Shown piece by piece: positions 27,191-36,589 of a DNA stretch of 64,000 bases (positions within the stretch are counted from its first letter, which is position 1; each line of letters opens with the position of its first letter). The notes beneath the pieces are model-generated. The model saw nothing but the letters and a program-made list of their open reading frames with translations, had not been told where the DNA came from and ran no database searches. The DNA comes from an uncultured Draconibacterium sp. (lineage in GTDB: Bacteria; Bacteroidota; Bacteroidia; Bacteroidales; Prolixibacteraceae). The position numbers and the translations under genes were made by a program. The stretch is taken from assembly GCF_913063105.1 (NCBI RefSeq), contig NZ_CAJXYQ010000003.1, positions 186,001-250,000 of the forward strand, given 5' to 3'.

Positions 27191-29251
27191 TTAACTGGTA
27201 ATCGACTTAATATAATTGTAATAATCTTCCTGTGCCCTGTAGTTTTTTTCTCCGTTATGTTTTGCGTAATTATTACTCAACTCCGGATCAAGAATTCGGG
27301 CCCTGGTATTGTCTTTTAGCTGAATCTCCAGCATTTGTTTTAATTCGTTTTTTATACTCTCATCGTAAATAGGGCAAGCCACTTCTACCCTCCGGTTCAG
27401 GTTGCGCGGCATCCAATCGGCCGATGAGATGTACATTTTTTCTTCTCCACCGGCTCCAAACAGAAAAATGCGTGAATGTTCGAGGTACTTGTCAACAATA
27501 CTAATTGCCTGAATATTTTCGCTAAAACCATTTAGCCCAATTTGTAAGCCAAAGATACCTCTGACAATGAGTTTTGTTTTTACCCCGGCTTGAGCTGCCT
27601 GGTACACTTTTTTCATCATTTTCGGATCTATCAGGCTGTTCATTTTCAATATCATCCATGCGGGTTTGCCCTGTTTAGCCAGTTCTATTTCATGGTCAAT
27701 GTTTTTTTCCCACTGTTTTCGCATATTAAACGGGCTTACAACAAGGTGTTTGTAATCGAAGTGTTGGTAGTTTTGTTTAAAAAATTCAAACACTTTTTCT
27801 ACTTCATTGGCAAGTCGGGCATCAGCGGTAAGTAATCCGTCATCGGCATAAACACGTGCAGTTCCTTCATGAAAATTTCCGGTGCCAATGTAGGCGTAAT
27901 TGCGCATACCTCCTTCTTCTTTTCGTTGCACCCAGGCCAGCTTACTGTGTACTTTCATTCCAGGCACTCCGTTAATAACGTCGGCTCCTTCTTCCTGCAA
28001 TTTGTTCGACCAAAAAATATTGGCTTCCTCGTCGAACCTTGCCTGAAGTTCAACAACAACTGTAACTTTTTTCCCGTTGCGCACGGCATTTAAAAGGGCA
28101 TTAACCACTTTTGAGGCCGGTGCCACCCGGTAAATGGTTAGTCCAATTTCTTTAACCGACGGATCGATAGCAGCTTCGCGTATAAAATCAATTAGGTGGT
28201 TAAATGTTTGGTACGGATAATGAAGCATAATGTCTTTTTGTCGCATCATTTTCATTATACTGGTAAAAGGTGGCAAATCCTTGTGGCGGAAAGGCGGAAG
28301 TTTGGGGTAAAAATGTTCCTTTTTCCCAATCTCCGGGAAGTTCATAAAATCTTTATGGTTGTGGTAACGCCCGCCGGGAACAGCATCGCTCCCTTCTGCC
28401 ATTTTCATTTTTTTTAGCAGAAATTTTAACAAGTCATCGGGCATTTCCCGGTCGTAAATTAAACGAACCGGTTTCCCTTTTTTACGTTTTTTCAAACTTT
28501 GACTCATCTTTTCTACAAAACTTTTCGAAATGTCATCATCCAAGTCGAGTTCGGCATCGCGGGTAATTTTTATGGTGTAAGCTTCATGCACGTCATAATC
28601 AAAATAGAAAAAGATATCGTTCATACAGAAACGAATGATGTCGTCAAGAAAGATGACGAATTGTTTTTCTCCTTCTGATGGCAATACTAAAAAACGCGGA
28701 ACCGAGCGTCCGGGTATTCGAATAAGCGAATAGGCAAATTCTGTTGGGTCATTGCTGCTCCACAGTTTAACTGCCAGGTAAACCGAACGGTCGCGCAGGT
28801 ACGGAAATTTATTTTTTTTGCTCAACATAATAGGAACCAGGTTGGGCAAAACTTTTTCGTAAAAATAGCTACGTACAAAAGCACCTTGCTTTTCGCTTAG
28901 GTCTTTTTCGTTTATAATGAAAATGTTATTTTCTTCAAGCTCGGTTAATATGCCTGAATAAATTTCCTGTACTTTGTTTTGTTGTTCGTTAACTATTTTC
29001 TGGATGTTGTTATGCAGCTCCCCGGGAGTCAATTGGCCGAGAAGGTTTTCTTCGTCTTTTCCCAATGAAACCATCCGGCGCACAGCAGCAACTCTTACCC
29101 TGAAAAATTCATCGAGGTTATTGGAAAAAATTCCAATGAAACGAATTCGTTCGAACAGGGGTGTGTTCGGATCCTGTGCTTCCTGCAGCACCCGCTCGTT
29201 AAACGACAACCAACTTATTTCCCGATTTATAAATTTTTCTTTTGAATACAT
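27191..29251 (-). CDS. ppk1: Polyphosphate kinase 1
   Basis: The 686-residue enzyme polymerises the gamma-phosphate of ATP into polyphosphate. It starts with the PPK N-terminal domain (FINREISWLSFNERVLQEA) and has two phospholipase-D-like catalytic modules. The first carries the autophosphorylated histidine in VHSKLAWV and the GTGNFHEGTA loop. The second carries YLEHSRIFLFG. Length and motifs are canonical. No exopolyphosphatase gene is adjacent. Confidence 0.96.
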   Translation of the reverse strand: MYSKEKFINREISWLSFNERVLQEAQDPNTPLFERIRFIGIFSNNLDEFFRVRVAAVRRMVSLGKDEENLLGQLTPGELHNNIQKIVNEQQNKVQEIYSGILTELEENNIFIINEKDLSEKQGAFVRSYFYEKVLPNLVPIMLSKKNKFPYLRDRSVYLAVKLWSSNDPTEFAYSLIRIPGRSVPRFLVLPSEGEKQFVIFLDDIIRFCMNDIFFYFDYDVHEAYTIKITRDAELDLDDDISKSFVEKMSQSLKKRKKGKPVRLIYDREMPDDLLKFLLKKMKMAEGSDAVPGGRYHNHKDFMNFPEIGKKEHFYPKLPPFRHKDLPPFTSIMKMMRQKDIMLHYPYQTFNHLIDFIREAAIDPSVKEIGLTIYRVAPASKVVNALLNAVRNGKKVTVVVELQARFDEEANIFWSNKLQEEGADVINGVPGMKVHSKLAWVQRKEEGGMRNYAYIGTGNFHEGTARVYADDGLLTADARLANEVEKVFEFFKQNYQHFDYKHLVVSPFNMRKQWEKNIDHEIELAKQGKPAWMILKMNSLIDPKMMKKVYQAAQAGVKTKLIVRGIFGLQIGLNGFSENIQAISIVDKYLEHSRIFLFGAGGEEKMYISSADWMPRNLNRRVEVACPIYDESIKNELKQMLEIQLKDNTRARILDPELSNNYAKHNGEKNYRAQEDYYNYIKSITS

Positions 29252-29350
29252 GAGTGCGCAATATTGTAGTGTTAGAAATTAAATTATCAACTCTTACAAG
29301 ATGTAAAAAGCCGGTGAAAATTGCAAGATAAAAGCGGGCAATTCTGTTAA

Positions 29351-30440
29351 TTATTGTCCTCCAAATTCCATAAGGTACGCTTTTATAAAGCCATCGAGTT
29401 CGCCATCCAGAACGGCATTAACATTTCCGGTTTCAAAGCCAGTACGCAGGTCTTTCACCATCTTGTAGGGTTGCAATACATACGACCTGATTTGCGATCC
29501 CCACTCAATTTTCTTTTTCTGCGACTCAATTTCAGCCGTTTTTTCGTAGCGTTTGCGCAATTCCAATTCGTAAAGTTGCGACTTTAATAGCCGAAGTGCA
29601 TTTTCTTTATTGCCCAGTTGCGAGCGGCTTTCCGTATTTTCAATGGTAATTCCGGTGGGGGCGTGGCGCAAACGAACACCGGTTTCTACTTTATTTACAT
29701 TTTGTCCGCCGGCACCACCACTTCTGAAAGTGTCCCAGCTAATATCTGCCGGATTAATTTCCACTTCGATGGTGTCGTCAACCAGTGGCGAAACATATAC
29801 CGAGGTAAAAGATGTCATTCGTTTATTTTGTGCATTAAACGGCGACAAACGAACCAGGCGGTGTACGCCGTTTTCGCTTTTTAGGTAACCGTAGGCAAAC
29901 TCGCCTTCAATCTCAATAGTGCAGCTTTTTACCCCAACTTCGTCGCCGGCCTGCATGTCGGCTATTTTCATTTTATAGCCTTGCTTTTCAATCCAGCGGG
30001 TATACATCCTAAACAGCATATCGGCCCAGTCGTTACTTTCCGTTCCGCCTGCTCCTGCATTAATCCGCAGTACTGCTCCCAGTCGGTCTTCTTCGTTGCG
30101 AAGCATGTTTTGGGTTTCCAGGTCTTCAATTAGTTGAAGGGTTTCAGCAAAAGCAGTATCCACTTCTTCTTCGCTGGCTTCTTCCATTTCAAAAAACTCG
30201 TAAAGCACCAAAAAATCTTCGGTAGCTCCATGTACTTTCTTAAAACCGTCGGTCCACACTTTTATGGTGCGGATAAGTTTCATTTGGGCCTCGGCGTCTT
30301 TTGGGTTATTCCAAAATTCAGGATCCTGGGTTTTTAGTTCTTCTTCTTCAAGTTCTACCAGTTTTGCATCGTAGTCAAAGATGCCTCCTCAGCGCATCCC
30401 GGCGCTCAACAAGGTCTTTTACCTGTTCCTTTAAAATCAT
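29351..30440 (-). CDS. prfB: Peptide chain release factor 2 with +1 programmed frameshift
   Basis: The gene needs a +1 shift. Frame 0 starts at ATG 30440-30438 and runs 21 codons to an in-frame TGA at 30377-30375. The site reads AGGAGG, CAT, CTT, TGA, C, the same layout as the E. coli RF2 site. After slipping one base, translation resumes at GAC (30376) and runs to 29351, giving about 362 residues. RF2 features are the anticodon-like SPF motif (RLSPFNAQ) and GGQ in [12 protein letters not shown]. Low RF2 makes TGA pause and promotes the shift, giving autoregulation. An ordinary ORF caller would start it at 30283 and lose the N-terminus. Confidence 0.95.
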
Positions 30441-30464
30441 TTGTAATTGTTTTTGTACGGACGG

Positions 30465-30472
30465 CAAAGTTA
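30465..30472 (-). promoter_or_regulatory. -7 box for prfB
   Basis: On the minus strand this reads TAACTTTG, an exact TAnnTTTG match, 24 bases upstream of the frame-0 ATG at 30440. Its position supports that upstream start. No clear -33 element is seen. Confidence 0.55.
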
Positions 30473-30532
30473 ACAAGATTTTTTTGGGCGCAGCTTTTTG
30501 TAAACACCACCCGATGCTTATGCCAAAAAAAA

Positions 30533-30931
30533 TTATCTAATGCGTTTATACCTGCTGATATAACCATCGTAAACTTCGTCGGACAGAATAAGTTCGCCAG
30601 ACGTTGAAAATGAGAAAGAACGCCTGAAACTACCGCTGATTTCAATCATTTTTGTTTGTTCGTGATTGTAAATTGATGTTGAGGTTATGATGCTAAAATT
30701 TGTATCGGAAACCAATGTGTCGTTTCGGTACTGCCTGAAAACCGAATCGGTGGTAAACTCAAAAACAATGTTTTCTCCTGTGTCTTCAGGTGTAAATGTA
30801 ATTCCTGCAATTCCTCCGGTGCTGCTTAGCCAGTTCCAGCTACCCATTATATCGTTTGCTTCAGGAGAGTCATCAACGCACGAAAAACTTATCAGCAATA
30901 AAAGGCATGCCGCCATAAAATATTTATACAT
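30533..30931 (-). CDS. Small putative lipoprotein
   Basis: The 132-residue protein has a hydrophobic N-terminus ending in ISFSC, with Cys18 followed by acidic residues (VDDSPEAND). That fits a lipoprotein signal with an outer-membrane export tag. The mature part is beta-rich (GSWNWLSSTGG...; FEFTTDSVFRQYRND) and resembles lipocalin-like small lipoproteins of Bacteroidota, with no motif I can name. Function unknown. Confidence 0.7.
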   Translation of the reverse strand: MYKYFMAACLLLLISFSCVDDSPEANDIMGSWNWLSSTGGIAGITFTPEDTGENIVFEFTTDSVFRQYRNDTLVSDTNFSIITSTSIYNHEQTKMIEISGSFRRSFSFSTSGELILSDEVYDGYISRYKRIR

Positions 30932-31023
30932 TGTGTTTTGTTTGTATTTAGATGCAGTTCAGGATGCAGGGGTTGCGTATGTGGCAGGCTTGTTTTGAGT
31001 TTTGGTAAAAGGGTTGCTGGTGA

Positions 31024-31494
31024 TTAATCGAGAACGAGATTCATGTGTCGGTGAATCAGTTCAGGCTCGAACCCACGACCTTGTGTGTACCTGATTATTT
31101 GTCCCATTTTTGTGAATTTGTCTTTCTTTTTAATTGTTTTGGCTTTGTCTTTCATGGTTTTTACCAGCACCTTAATGTATTGTTCTTCGTCAATTTTTTC
31201 AAGTCCTTTTTCAATGGTAGTATCCGAAAGTCCTTTTTGGCGCAGGTAATGACGAATTTTTACGCGGCCCCATTTGTTAAACTTGAATTTGTCGTTCACA
31301 TATGCTTTGGCGTATCGTTCATCGTCAATGTATTTTTCAGCAATCAGTTTTTCGATGATTTCATCTACAATCTCGTCTACAATTTCGTAGGTTAGTATTT
31401 TTTTACGGATGTCGGAAGAACACTGCTCTGAACGGCTGCACAATTGAGCCATTTTTGAATAAGCCTGTTCGATTTGTTGATTTTGATTTTCCAT
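31024..31494 (-). CDS. recX: RecX-family regulatory protein
   Basis: From the ATG at 31494 the protein has 156 residues. A longer frame up to 31695 would overlap the ABC ATPase gene and is rejected. The three-helix RecX repeats are visible: CSRSEQCSSDIRKKI, then KYIDDERYAKAYVNDKF with KWGRVKIRHYLRQKG, then a third repeat. RecX proteins bind RecA filaments and limit their activity. recA is not in the window. The gap upstream carries a 16-bp inverted repeat. Confidence 0.82.
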   Translation of the reverse strand: MENQNQQIEQAYSKMAQLCSRSEQCSSDIRKKILTYEIVDEIVDEIIEKLIAEKYIDDERYAKAYVNDKFKFNKWGRVKIRHYLRQKGLSDTTIEKGLEKIDEEQYIKVLVKTMKDKAKTIKKKDKFTKMGQIIRYTQGRGFEPELIHRHMNLVLD

Positions 31495-31499
31495 TCGTT

Positions 31500-31569
31500 G
31501 TAGCATTAAAAAAGGAAAATAAAAATAGTGAAAAATATCGCGTATTCCTATACTCCTTTTCAATGCTAC
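31500..31569. repeat. Inverted repeat in the recX leader
   Basis: GTAGCATTaAAAAAGGA (31500-31516) and TCCTTTTcAATGCTAC (31554-31569) are inverted with one or two mismatches around a 37-base loop. It begins 6 bases upstream of the recX start. No T-run follows on the minus strand, so a folded leader fits better than a terminator. Confidence 0.55.
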
Positions 31570-31597
31570 TAAATTCGGGTTTTCTGGAAGATGGCTT

Positions 31598-32320
31598 TTA
31601 TTCCGGAAGCGATTCTTCTTTTCGTACACCGGTAAAAAACTCTTCCAGTTCGGCCAGTGTTGAATCGGTTCGTTCCACATCGCGAACAATTTCACCTTTA
31701 TCTAAAATTACAATGCGCGAGCAAACATCGGCAACGTGGTCCAGGTCGTGGCTCGAAATCAGTAATGTTTTTTCTTTTTGCTCGGCATAGGCTTTAATAA
31801 TATTCCGCAGTTGGTATTGCGATGATGGGTCGAGATTAGCAAAAGGTTCGTCCAGAACAATCACTTCGGGGTTTCCCATCAGTGCCCCAACCACACCAAC
31901 TTTTTTCTGGTTTCCTTTCGACAGGTCGCGAATAAATTTCTTTTTACCCAAAATTTCGTCCTTAAAGAAGTCGGTGTAATCTTCCAGAAAATTGGTAACA
32001 TCTTTTGCATTCATTCCTCTGAGTTCGCCAATAAATTCGAAATACTCATCGGGGGTGAGGTAGCCAATCGTAAAACTTTCGTCGATGTATGCAGCTACCA
32101 GCTCTTTCCACTCTTCAGTTTTCGAAACCTGGATTCCGTTGATAACTACTTCTCCTTTGCTGGCCCGAATCAGGTCGAGAACCAATGAAAAGAAAGTTGT
32201 TTTTCCGGCTCCGTTGTTACCAACCAAGCCAAATACTTCGCCTTTGGCAATGTTCAGTTCGTTTAAATTCAGAACTGTTGTTCCGTTGTATATTTTTTGT
32301 AAGCTATTTACTTGTATCAT
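31598..32320 (-). CDS. ABC transporter ATP-binding protein
   Basis: The 240-residue ATPase has Walker A GNNGAGKTT, a variant signature LSKGNQKK, Walker B VIVLDEP and the switch histidine in ISSHD. It would energise the membrane protein encoded just upstream at 32491-33957. This pairing of a CcmA-like ATPase with a DUF5687-type permease is common in Bacteroidota. The substrate is unknown. The 170-base gap between the two genes holds two different repeat structures. Confidence 0.93.
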   Translation of the reverse strand: MIQVNSLQKIYNGTTVLNLNELNIAKGEVFGLVGNNGAGKTTFFSLVLDLIRASKGEVVINGIQVSKTEEWKELVAAYIDESFTIGYLTPDEYFEFIGELRGMNAKDVTNFLEDYTDFFKDEILGKKKFIRDLSKGNQKKVGVVGALMGNPEVIVLDEPFANLDPSSQYQLRNIIKAYAEQKEKTLLISSHDLDHVADVCSRIVILDKGEIVRDVERTDSTLAELEEFFTGVRKEESLPE

Positions 32321-32328
32321 GATTTTAA

Positions 32329-32359
32329 AAGTTTGAAGCTGGAAGAACGAAGTTGGAAG
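32329..32359. repeat. Heptad array, AAG every 7 bp, before the ABC ATPase start
   Basis: AAG occurs at 32329, 32336, 32343, 32350 and 32357, exactly 7 bp apart. Read on the gene's strand it is CTT repeats ending in AAACTTTT just before AAAATC and the ATG. Nine bases separate the array from the ATPase start codon. Confidence 0.75.
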
Positions 32360-32410
32360 ATTCGTGCTTCCGGCATATGGTTATTTTTTTTCTAACTCGG
32401 ATTGTTTTCT

Positions 32411-32480
32411 CGCCGATTGCGCGGATAGTCGCAGATTTTTAATTCTAAGTTTACTTTGCGAAATCAGCGGCATCTGCGTG
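32411..32480. repeat. Inverted element of CGCnGAT units
   Basis: The left arm has three units in a row: CGCCGATTG, CGCGGATAGT and CGCAGATTT. The right arm, read on the minus strand, gives CGCAGATGC, CGCTGATTT and CGCAAAGTA. The arms point toward each other across an AT-rich centre. It lies just downstream of the permease stop. Confidence 0.65.
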
Positions 32481-32490
32481 CAATTAATTT

Positions 32491-33957
32491 TTAGCTTGAC
32501 TTATAATTGTATATCATTTTATGTTTTCGTTTTAGGTACTGACCGGTAAAATAGTCGATTAAACGAGGGTGTAGAATGATTCCGATTAAACCTAAAGATG
32601 CCAGAACGATGTAGGCAACGGTATTACCAAATGCCCACGAAAGTAGCCCGAAAAATGCCAGCGGGCCAAAAATTACGGGGAAGGACATTAGCCACTGTGT
32701 AGCTCCAACACCCTGATAGTTAAATGCTGCCCTTTGATTGAGCTCGATGGCTTTTTTGCTGTTGAGGCCAAGCGCAAAAATTACCCACGAGTTTACACCA
32801 ATATTATAAAGCATTACCACAAAATGAATGTAAAGCACTTTTGGCGAAATGTACATGTAACCTAACGAGAGCAGGTAGAAAATTACATTTGTTACCGCCA
32901 TTAAGAAGAAGGCCGATTGAATAACCTGTTTCATCCGCACGTTTTGTGCCATTAGCAAAGGGTAATATTTTCCGTGCCATGCCGGGAAGAACTGACCGTA
33001 CATCATACTGAAAATTCCGGTCATAAACATGCCTCCTAGAACAATAATAAACTCAGGCACTGCTTCATCGCCGTTGGGTTTATAAATTAAAAGTCCGTAA
33101 AAAAGGAAGAGCACCGACATCATGGCTGTATTTTTTGACCGTTTGTTGCGCATAATCATTTTTACCTCTAAGGACAACATTTTACCATAGTCGCCAACAT
33201 TATTTAGCCACGAAAAATCGTGTGTCGAGCCTTCTTTTTTCTTTTTGCTGAGTTCGTCGAGGTAAAAACGGCTGTTGATATACGATTGGTTTAAAAAGTA
33301 TAGTGCAACTATTGCTAATGGGAAAATCACAGCGGCGTATGGATTTGCCACAATAAAATGGAAGATCTTGCCAAAGCCTCCTGTCAGGTCAACAACATTA
33401 AAATAATCAATGGCAGTTAAACCGGCAGCTAATCCCAGGAAACTGTAAAACAGGATGTCCGATTCGTTGGTGCGCCATTTAATGTAAAGTGCCAGAAAAT
33501 GATTTACAAAGATCATAAAAAATAGCGCTGCCAGCCAGGCCCAAAATACGGGAGGTGCCAATGTTGGTGCTGCAATACGGATAACAAATGGCAGCCCAAG
33601 TATTAATGGTAGTACATTAAAAAAGTGCAGCAACGATTTATTAAGCATGTATCGCGCAATACGTTTGCGTTTTACCGGCAACAGTAAAAAGGGCTGAAAC
33701 CCAAAGGTGGGCAGGTTTTGGATCATGATTCGCAAAACCAGCTCGAAACCGAAGTACACCAGTAGCAAGGCGTTAAAAGCCTGAATCGGATTTTCGAGGT
33801 CTTTTAGTTTTTCGGTAAGCTGGAAGCCCATAAAAAAAGCCACCAGCGAAAAGTAAATGGCAAAAAAGATCAAAATGCCCTTGGTGGCCATGTTCTTGTT
33901 TTTCGATGCCGACCGCAGAAATTCGCGCCAGCCAAAGTAGAAGAAGTTTTTTTTCAT
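32491..33957 (-). CDS. DUF5687-like polytopic membrane protein, ABC permease partner
   Basis: From ATG 33957 (an upstream TTG would add three residues) the protein has 488 residues and about ten to twelve membrane helices. It opens with KKNFFYFGWREFLRS. I recognise it as the Bacteroidota family annotated DUF5687, found next to ABC ATPases, and the ATPase gene follows here. It probably forms the membrane domain of an exporter. No substrate clue is visible. Confidence 0.78.
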   Translation of the reverse strand: MKKNFFYFGWREFLRSASKNKNMATKGILIFFAIYFSLVAFFMGFQLTEKLKDLENPIQAFNALLLVYFGFELVLRIMIQNLPTFGFQPFLLLPVKRKRIARYMLNKSLLHFFNVLPLILGLPFVIRIAAPTLAPPVFWAWLAALFFMIFVNHFLALYIKWRTNESDILFYSFLGLAAGLTAIDYFNVVDLTGGFGKIFHFIVANPYAAVIFPLAIVALYFLNQSYINSRFYLDELSKKKKEGSTHDFSWLNNVGDYGKMLSLEVKMIMRNKRSKNTAMMSVLFLFYGLLIYKPNGDEAVPEFIIVLGGMFMTGIFSMMYGQFFPAWHGKYYPLLMAQNVRMKQVIQSAFFLMAVTNVIFYLLSLGYMYISPKVLYIHFVVMLYNIGVNSWVIFALGLNSKKAIELNQRAAFNYQGVGATQWLMSFPVIFGPLAFFGLLSWAFGNTVAYIVLASLGLIGIILHPRLIDYFTGQYLKRKHKMIYNYKSS

Positions 33958-34036
33958 ACAGCACAATTATGTATTTACTAGTTGAATGTTGTTTTTGTTT
34001 TGTTGGTAAGGTTAAAGGTGAAAAAGTTACAGATTA

Positions 34037-35476
34037 TTATTCAAATCGATCGGTTAAAACCACTCCGTCTTTAAAACGCTCCACTGTTCCGTCGGTATTA
34101 AAAACTTCAACCATAACAATATAGGGGCCGATTGGCAAGCTGTTTCCTGCGTCATCTTCTCCATTCCATGAGATTTGTTCGTGCGTTCCCAAAACCGAAT
34201 TGTCAGCCAATTTACACAGGCGTCGTCCGGCGGTATCAAAAATCAAAATGTTACAAAAATACCCGGGGCTATCCATTAACAAATCGATAGAGTATGTATC
34301 GTTGTAACCATCATTGTTCGGCGAAAAAGCCTCCGGCTGAAAAGTAACTGATATTTTTTGTGCTTCCTCATTCATGATTTGTGAGTTCTGGTAACCGGGT
34401 GTTCCGTAACCCGATTGTGTTGATGCCGAATGCCAGTTCTGTGCTTCGTTTGTTGGCTGTGTAAATGAAATACGTTCGAGCGCAATCCCCTCGCGATCGT
34501 AAAAAATAGGTGAATGCATTTTTTCGTAGTAGTAAAATTCATCTATAATTTCCATATCGCTGTATAGCAGAACCACGTAATCATCATCGTTATTGAACGA
34601 TGGAAATTTTTCCATTTGCAGAAAACATTCCGGGCACTTTATCTCGAACCACGGAAAAACACCAAGCGTATCTTTGGTAAGCGCCAGGTATTTGTTTGGA
34701 GGGAGTTTTTTCCGTTCGCTGGTGAGCGCATACACTTGCGTAAGTTCCATGTCGTTGTCGCGCGAGGCAAGGTAAAGTTTGTTCAGCGGTATTTCTTTTT
34801 CCGAATTGTTATAAATTTCCACATAATCTTCACCATCCGGTACCGGGTTAAAAAGTACCTCGTTCAAAACAAGGTCTCCAGGTTTGATAATTACCGGGTT
34901 TTTCTCTTCACCCGAAACAATCACTTCGTCAAGAATTACCTTATCGGAGGCGTAATGGTTATTTAAATAAACTACAATTTGAAGGGTTGTTCCGTTAATC
35001 CCGGATTGTTGGGCAACAGCCTGCCCCCAGTTTCCCCGATTATCGCCATTGGTTTCAAAAGCTTGTTCTTCGCCATTATCGAGCACATAAAATGCTTTCA
35101 GGTATTTGGTGGTTTCGTTGGCACCGCTTCCGGTTTCGTTAGCATCAAGTTGAATAGTAATATTTTTGTAAGCTGAAATATCAATCACCTCTGATTGCCA
35201 GATCACTTCGCCATTAATGTCGCGGCATTCAAACCGTCCGCCTGATGTTGAAACCGTTTTGGCATAATCGTCTTCGTTATCGAGCATCACCTGTTCATAA
35301 TTTAACGACCAGTTGCTGATGCCCTCAAAGTCAGAAAAAATGACGTTTTCATCACCAGTACCCCAAACGCCTTTGTCGGGAACAGAAAAACTTTCGTGCC
35401 AGATTTCCTGTGCGAGTACCGGGCTAAAAAACAGGATAAAAGAGTATGTTAATAATTTTAGAAGATTGGGTTTCAT
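34037..35476 (-). CDS. Secreted lamin-tail-domain protein with gliding-motility-type C-terminus
   Basis: From ATG 35476 the protein has 479 residues and a signal peptide ending at VLAQ. A longer frame from 35518 would bury it and run through the asd promoter. The centre holds a lamin-tail (LTD) domain (GDLVLNEVLFNPVPDGEDYVE; VEIYNNS). The C-terminus reads PEAFSPNNDGYND...FDTAGR...WNGEDDAGN...IGPYIVMVEVF, the FlgD-like/gliding-motility C-terminal domain used for type 9 secretion. It is probably exported to the cell surface. Role unknown. Confidence 0.85.
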   Translation of the reverse strand: MKPNLLKLLTYSFILFFSPVLAQEIWHESFSVPDKGVWGTGDENVIFSDFEGISNWSLNYEQVMLDNEDDYAKTVSTSGGRFECRDINGEVIWQSEVIDISAYKNITIQLDANETGSGANETTKYLKAFYVLDNGEEQAFETNGDNRGNWGQAVAQQSGINGTTLQIVVYLNNHYASDKVILDEVIVSGEEKNPVIIKPGDLVLNEVLFNPVPDGEDYVEIYNNSEKEIPLNKLYLASRDNDMELTQVYALTSERKKLPPNKYLALTKDTLGVFPWFEIKCPECFLQMEKFPSFNNDDDYVVLLYSDMEIIDEFYYYEKMHSPIFYDREGIALERISFTQPTNEAQNWHSASTQSGYGTPGYQNSQIMNEEAQKISVTFQPEAFSPNNDGYNDTYSIDLLMDSPGYFCNILIFDTAGRRLCKLADNSVLGTHEQISWNGEDDAGNSLPIGPYIVMVEVFNTDGTVERFKDGVVLTDRFE

Positions 35477-35502
35477 CGCGTTTACAATTAGAAGCAAAAT
35501 AC

Positions 35503-35510
35503 TAACTTTG
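35503..35510 (+). promoter_or_regulatory. -7 box for asd
   Basis: TAACTTTG is an exact TAnnTTTG match 47 bases before the asd start. TTTA at 35481-35484 sits 18 bases upstream as a near -33 element. It lies upstream of the preferred start of the divergent lamin-tail gene. Confidence 0.65.
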
Positions 35511-35557
35511 GCGCACATTTAGACAGAAAAGACTATAAATTTTTTAAAAATTCAAAG

Positions 35558-36568
35558 ATGAAAGTTGCAATTGTTGGCGTGAGCGGCGCTGTTGGGCAAG
35601 AGTTCCTGAAAGTGTTGGCCGAGAGAGATTTTCCTATGGACGAGTTGGTAATTTTTGGTTCGGCACGTAGTGCGGGCAAAACTTACGAATTTAAGGGTAA
35701 ACAGCTAACAGTTAAGGAGCTTAAACATGGCGACGATTTTAAAGATATTGATATTGCATTAACATCTGCAGGGGCAGGCGTTTCGAAAGAATATGCCGAA
35801 ACCATTACCAAACACGGTGCAATTATGATTGATAACTCAAGCGCATTTCGTTACGATGATGATGTACCATTGGTTGTGCCTGAGGTAAATGCAGCGGATT
35901 CAAAAAATCGTCCGCGCAATATTATTGCCAACCCAAACTGTTCAACCATACAAATGGTAGTGGCACTAAAGCCAATTGAAGACATGTCGAAGATTAAGCG
36001 TGTGCGCGTTGCCACTTACCAGGCGGCTAGTGGTGCCGGGGCGCAGGGAATTGCCGAACTGGAAGAGCAAACCAAAGAAGTTGTTGAAGGTAAGCCGGTT
36101 ACTGTAAATAAATTTGCACACCAGTTGGCCATGAATATTATCCCGCACATTGATGTTTTCTTGGATAACGATTACACCAAGGAAGAGATGAAAATGAACT
36201 GGGAAACCAAAAAAATAATGCACACCGATGCAGAGGTGAGTGCAACTTGTGTGCGTATTCCGGTTGCCCGGGCACACTCTGAAGCCATTTGGGTAGAAAC
36301 TGAAGGACCACTTTCTGCAGAGGCTGTAACAAAAGCTTTTGAAGAATTTGAAGGTTTAACAGTAATTGATAACCCGGCCAAAAACGAATACCCAATGCCT
36401 TTGTTCGTATCGGGTAAAGATGATGTTTACGTAGGCCGTATCCGCCAGGATGTTACCGATCCGAATAGCATTACTTTCTGGTGTGTTGGCGATCAGATTA
36501 AAAAAGGTGCCGCACTTAACGCAGTTCAGATTGCTGAGTGGCTGGTAGCCAACGGAGAAGTAAAATAA
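35558..36568 (+). CDS. asd: Aspartate-semialdehyde dehydrogenase
   Basis: The 336-residue enzyme reduces aspartyl phosphate to aspartate semialdehyde, the step after aspartate kinase. It has an N-terminal NADP-binding segment ([18 protein letters not shown]), the catalytic cysteine in NPNCSTIQ, and the conserved [11 protein letters not shown] and [10 protein letters not shown] segments. Length and motifs are canonical. It forms a single-gene unit closed by a terminator. Confidence 0.96.
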   Translation: MKVAIVGVSGAVGQEFLKVLAERDFPMDELVIFGSARSAGKTYEFKGKQLTVKELKHGDDFKDIDIALTSAGAGVSKEYAETITKHGAIMIDNSSAFRYDDDVPLVVPEVNAADSKNRPRNIIANPNCSTIQMVVALKPIEDMSKIKRVRVATYQAASGAGAQGIAELEEQTKEVVEGKPVTVNKFAHQLAMNIIPHIDVFLDNDYTKEEMKMNWETKKIMHTDAEVSATCVRIPVARAHSEAIWVETEGPLSAEAVTKAFEEFEGLTVIDNPAKNEYPMPLFVSGKDDVYVGRIRQDVTDPNSITFWCVGDQIKKGAALNAVQIAEWLVANGEVK

Positions 36569-36589
36569 AATAGAGAGAAGATTATAATT

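Noticed and set aside
31495..31695. Longer recX frame starting at 31695
   Set aside because: The extension overlaps the end of the ABC ATPase gene on the same strand and has no RecX-like sequence.
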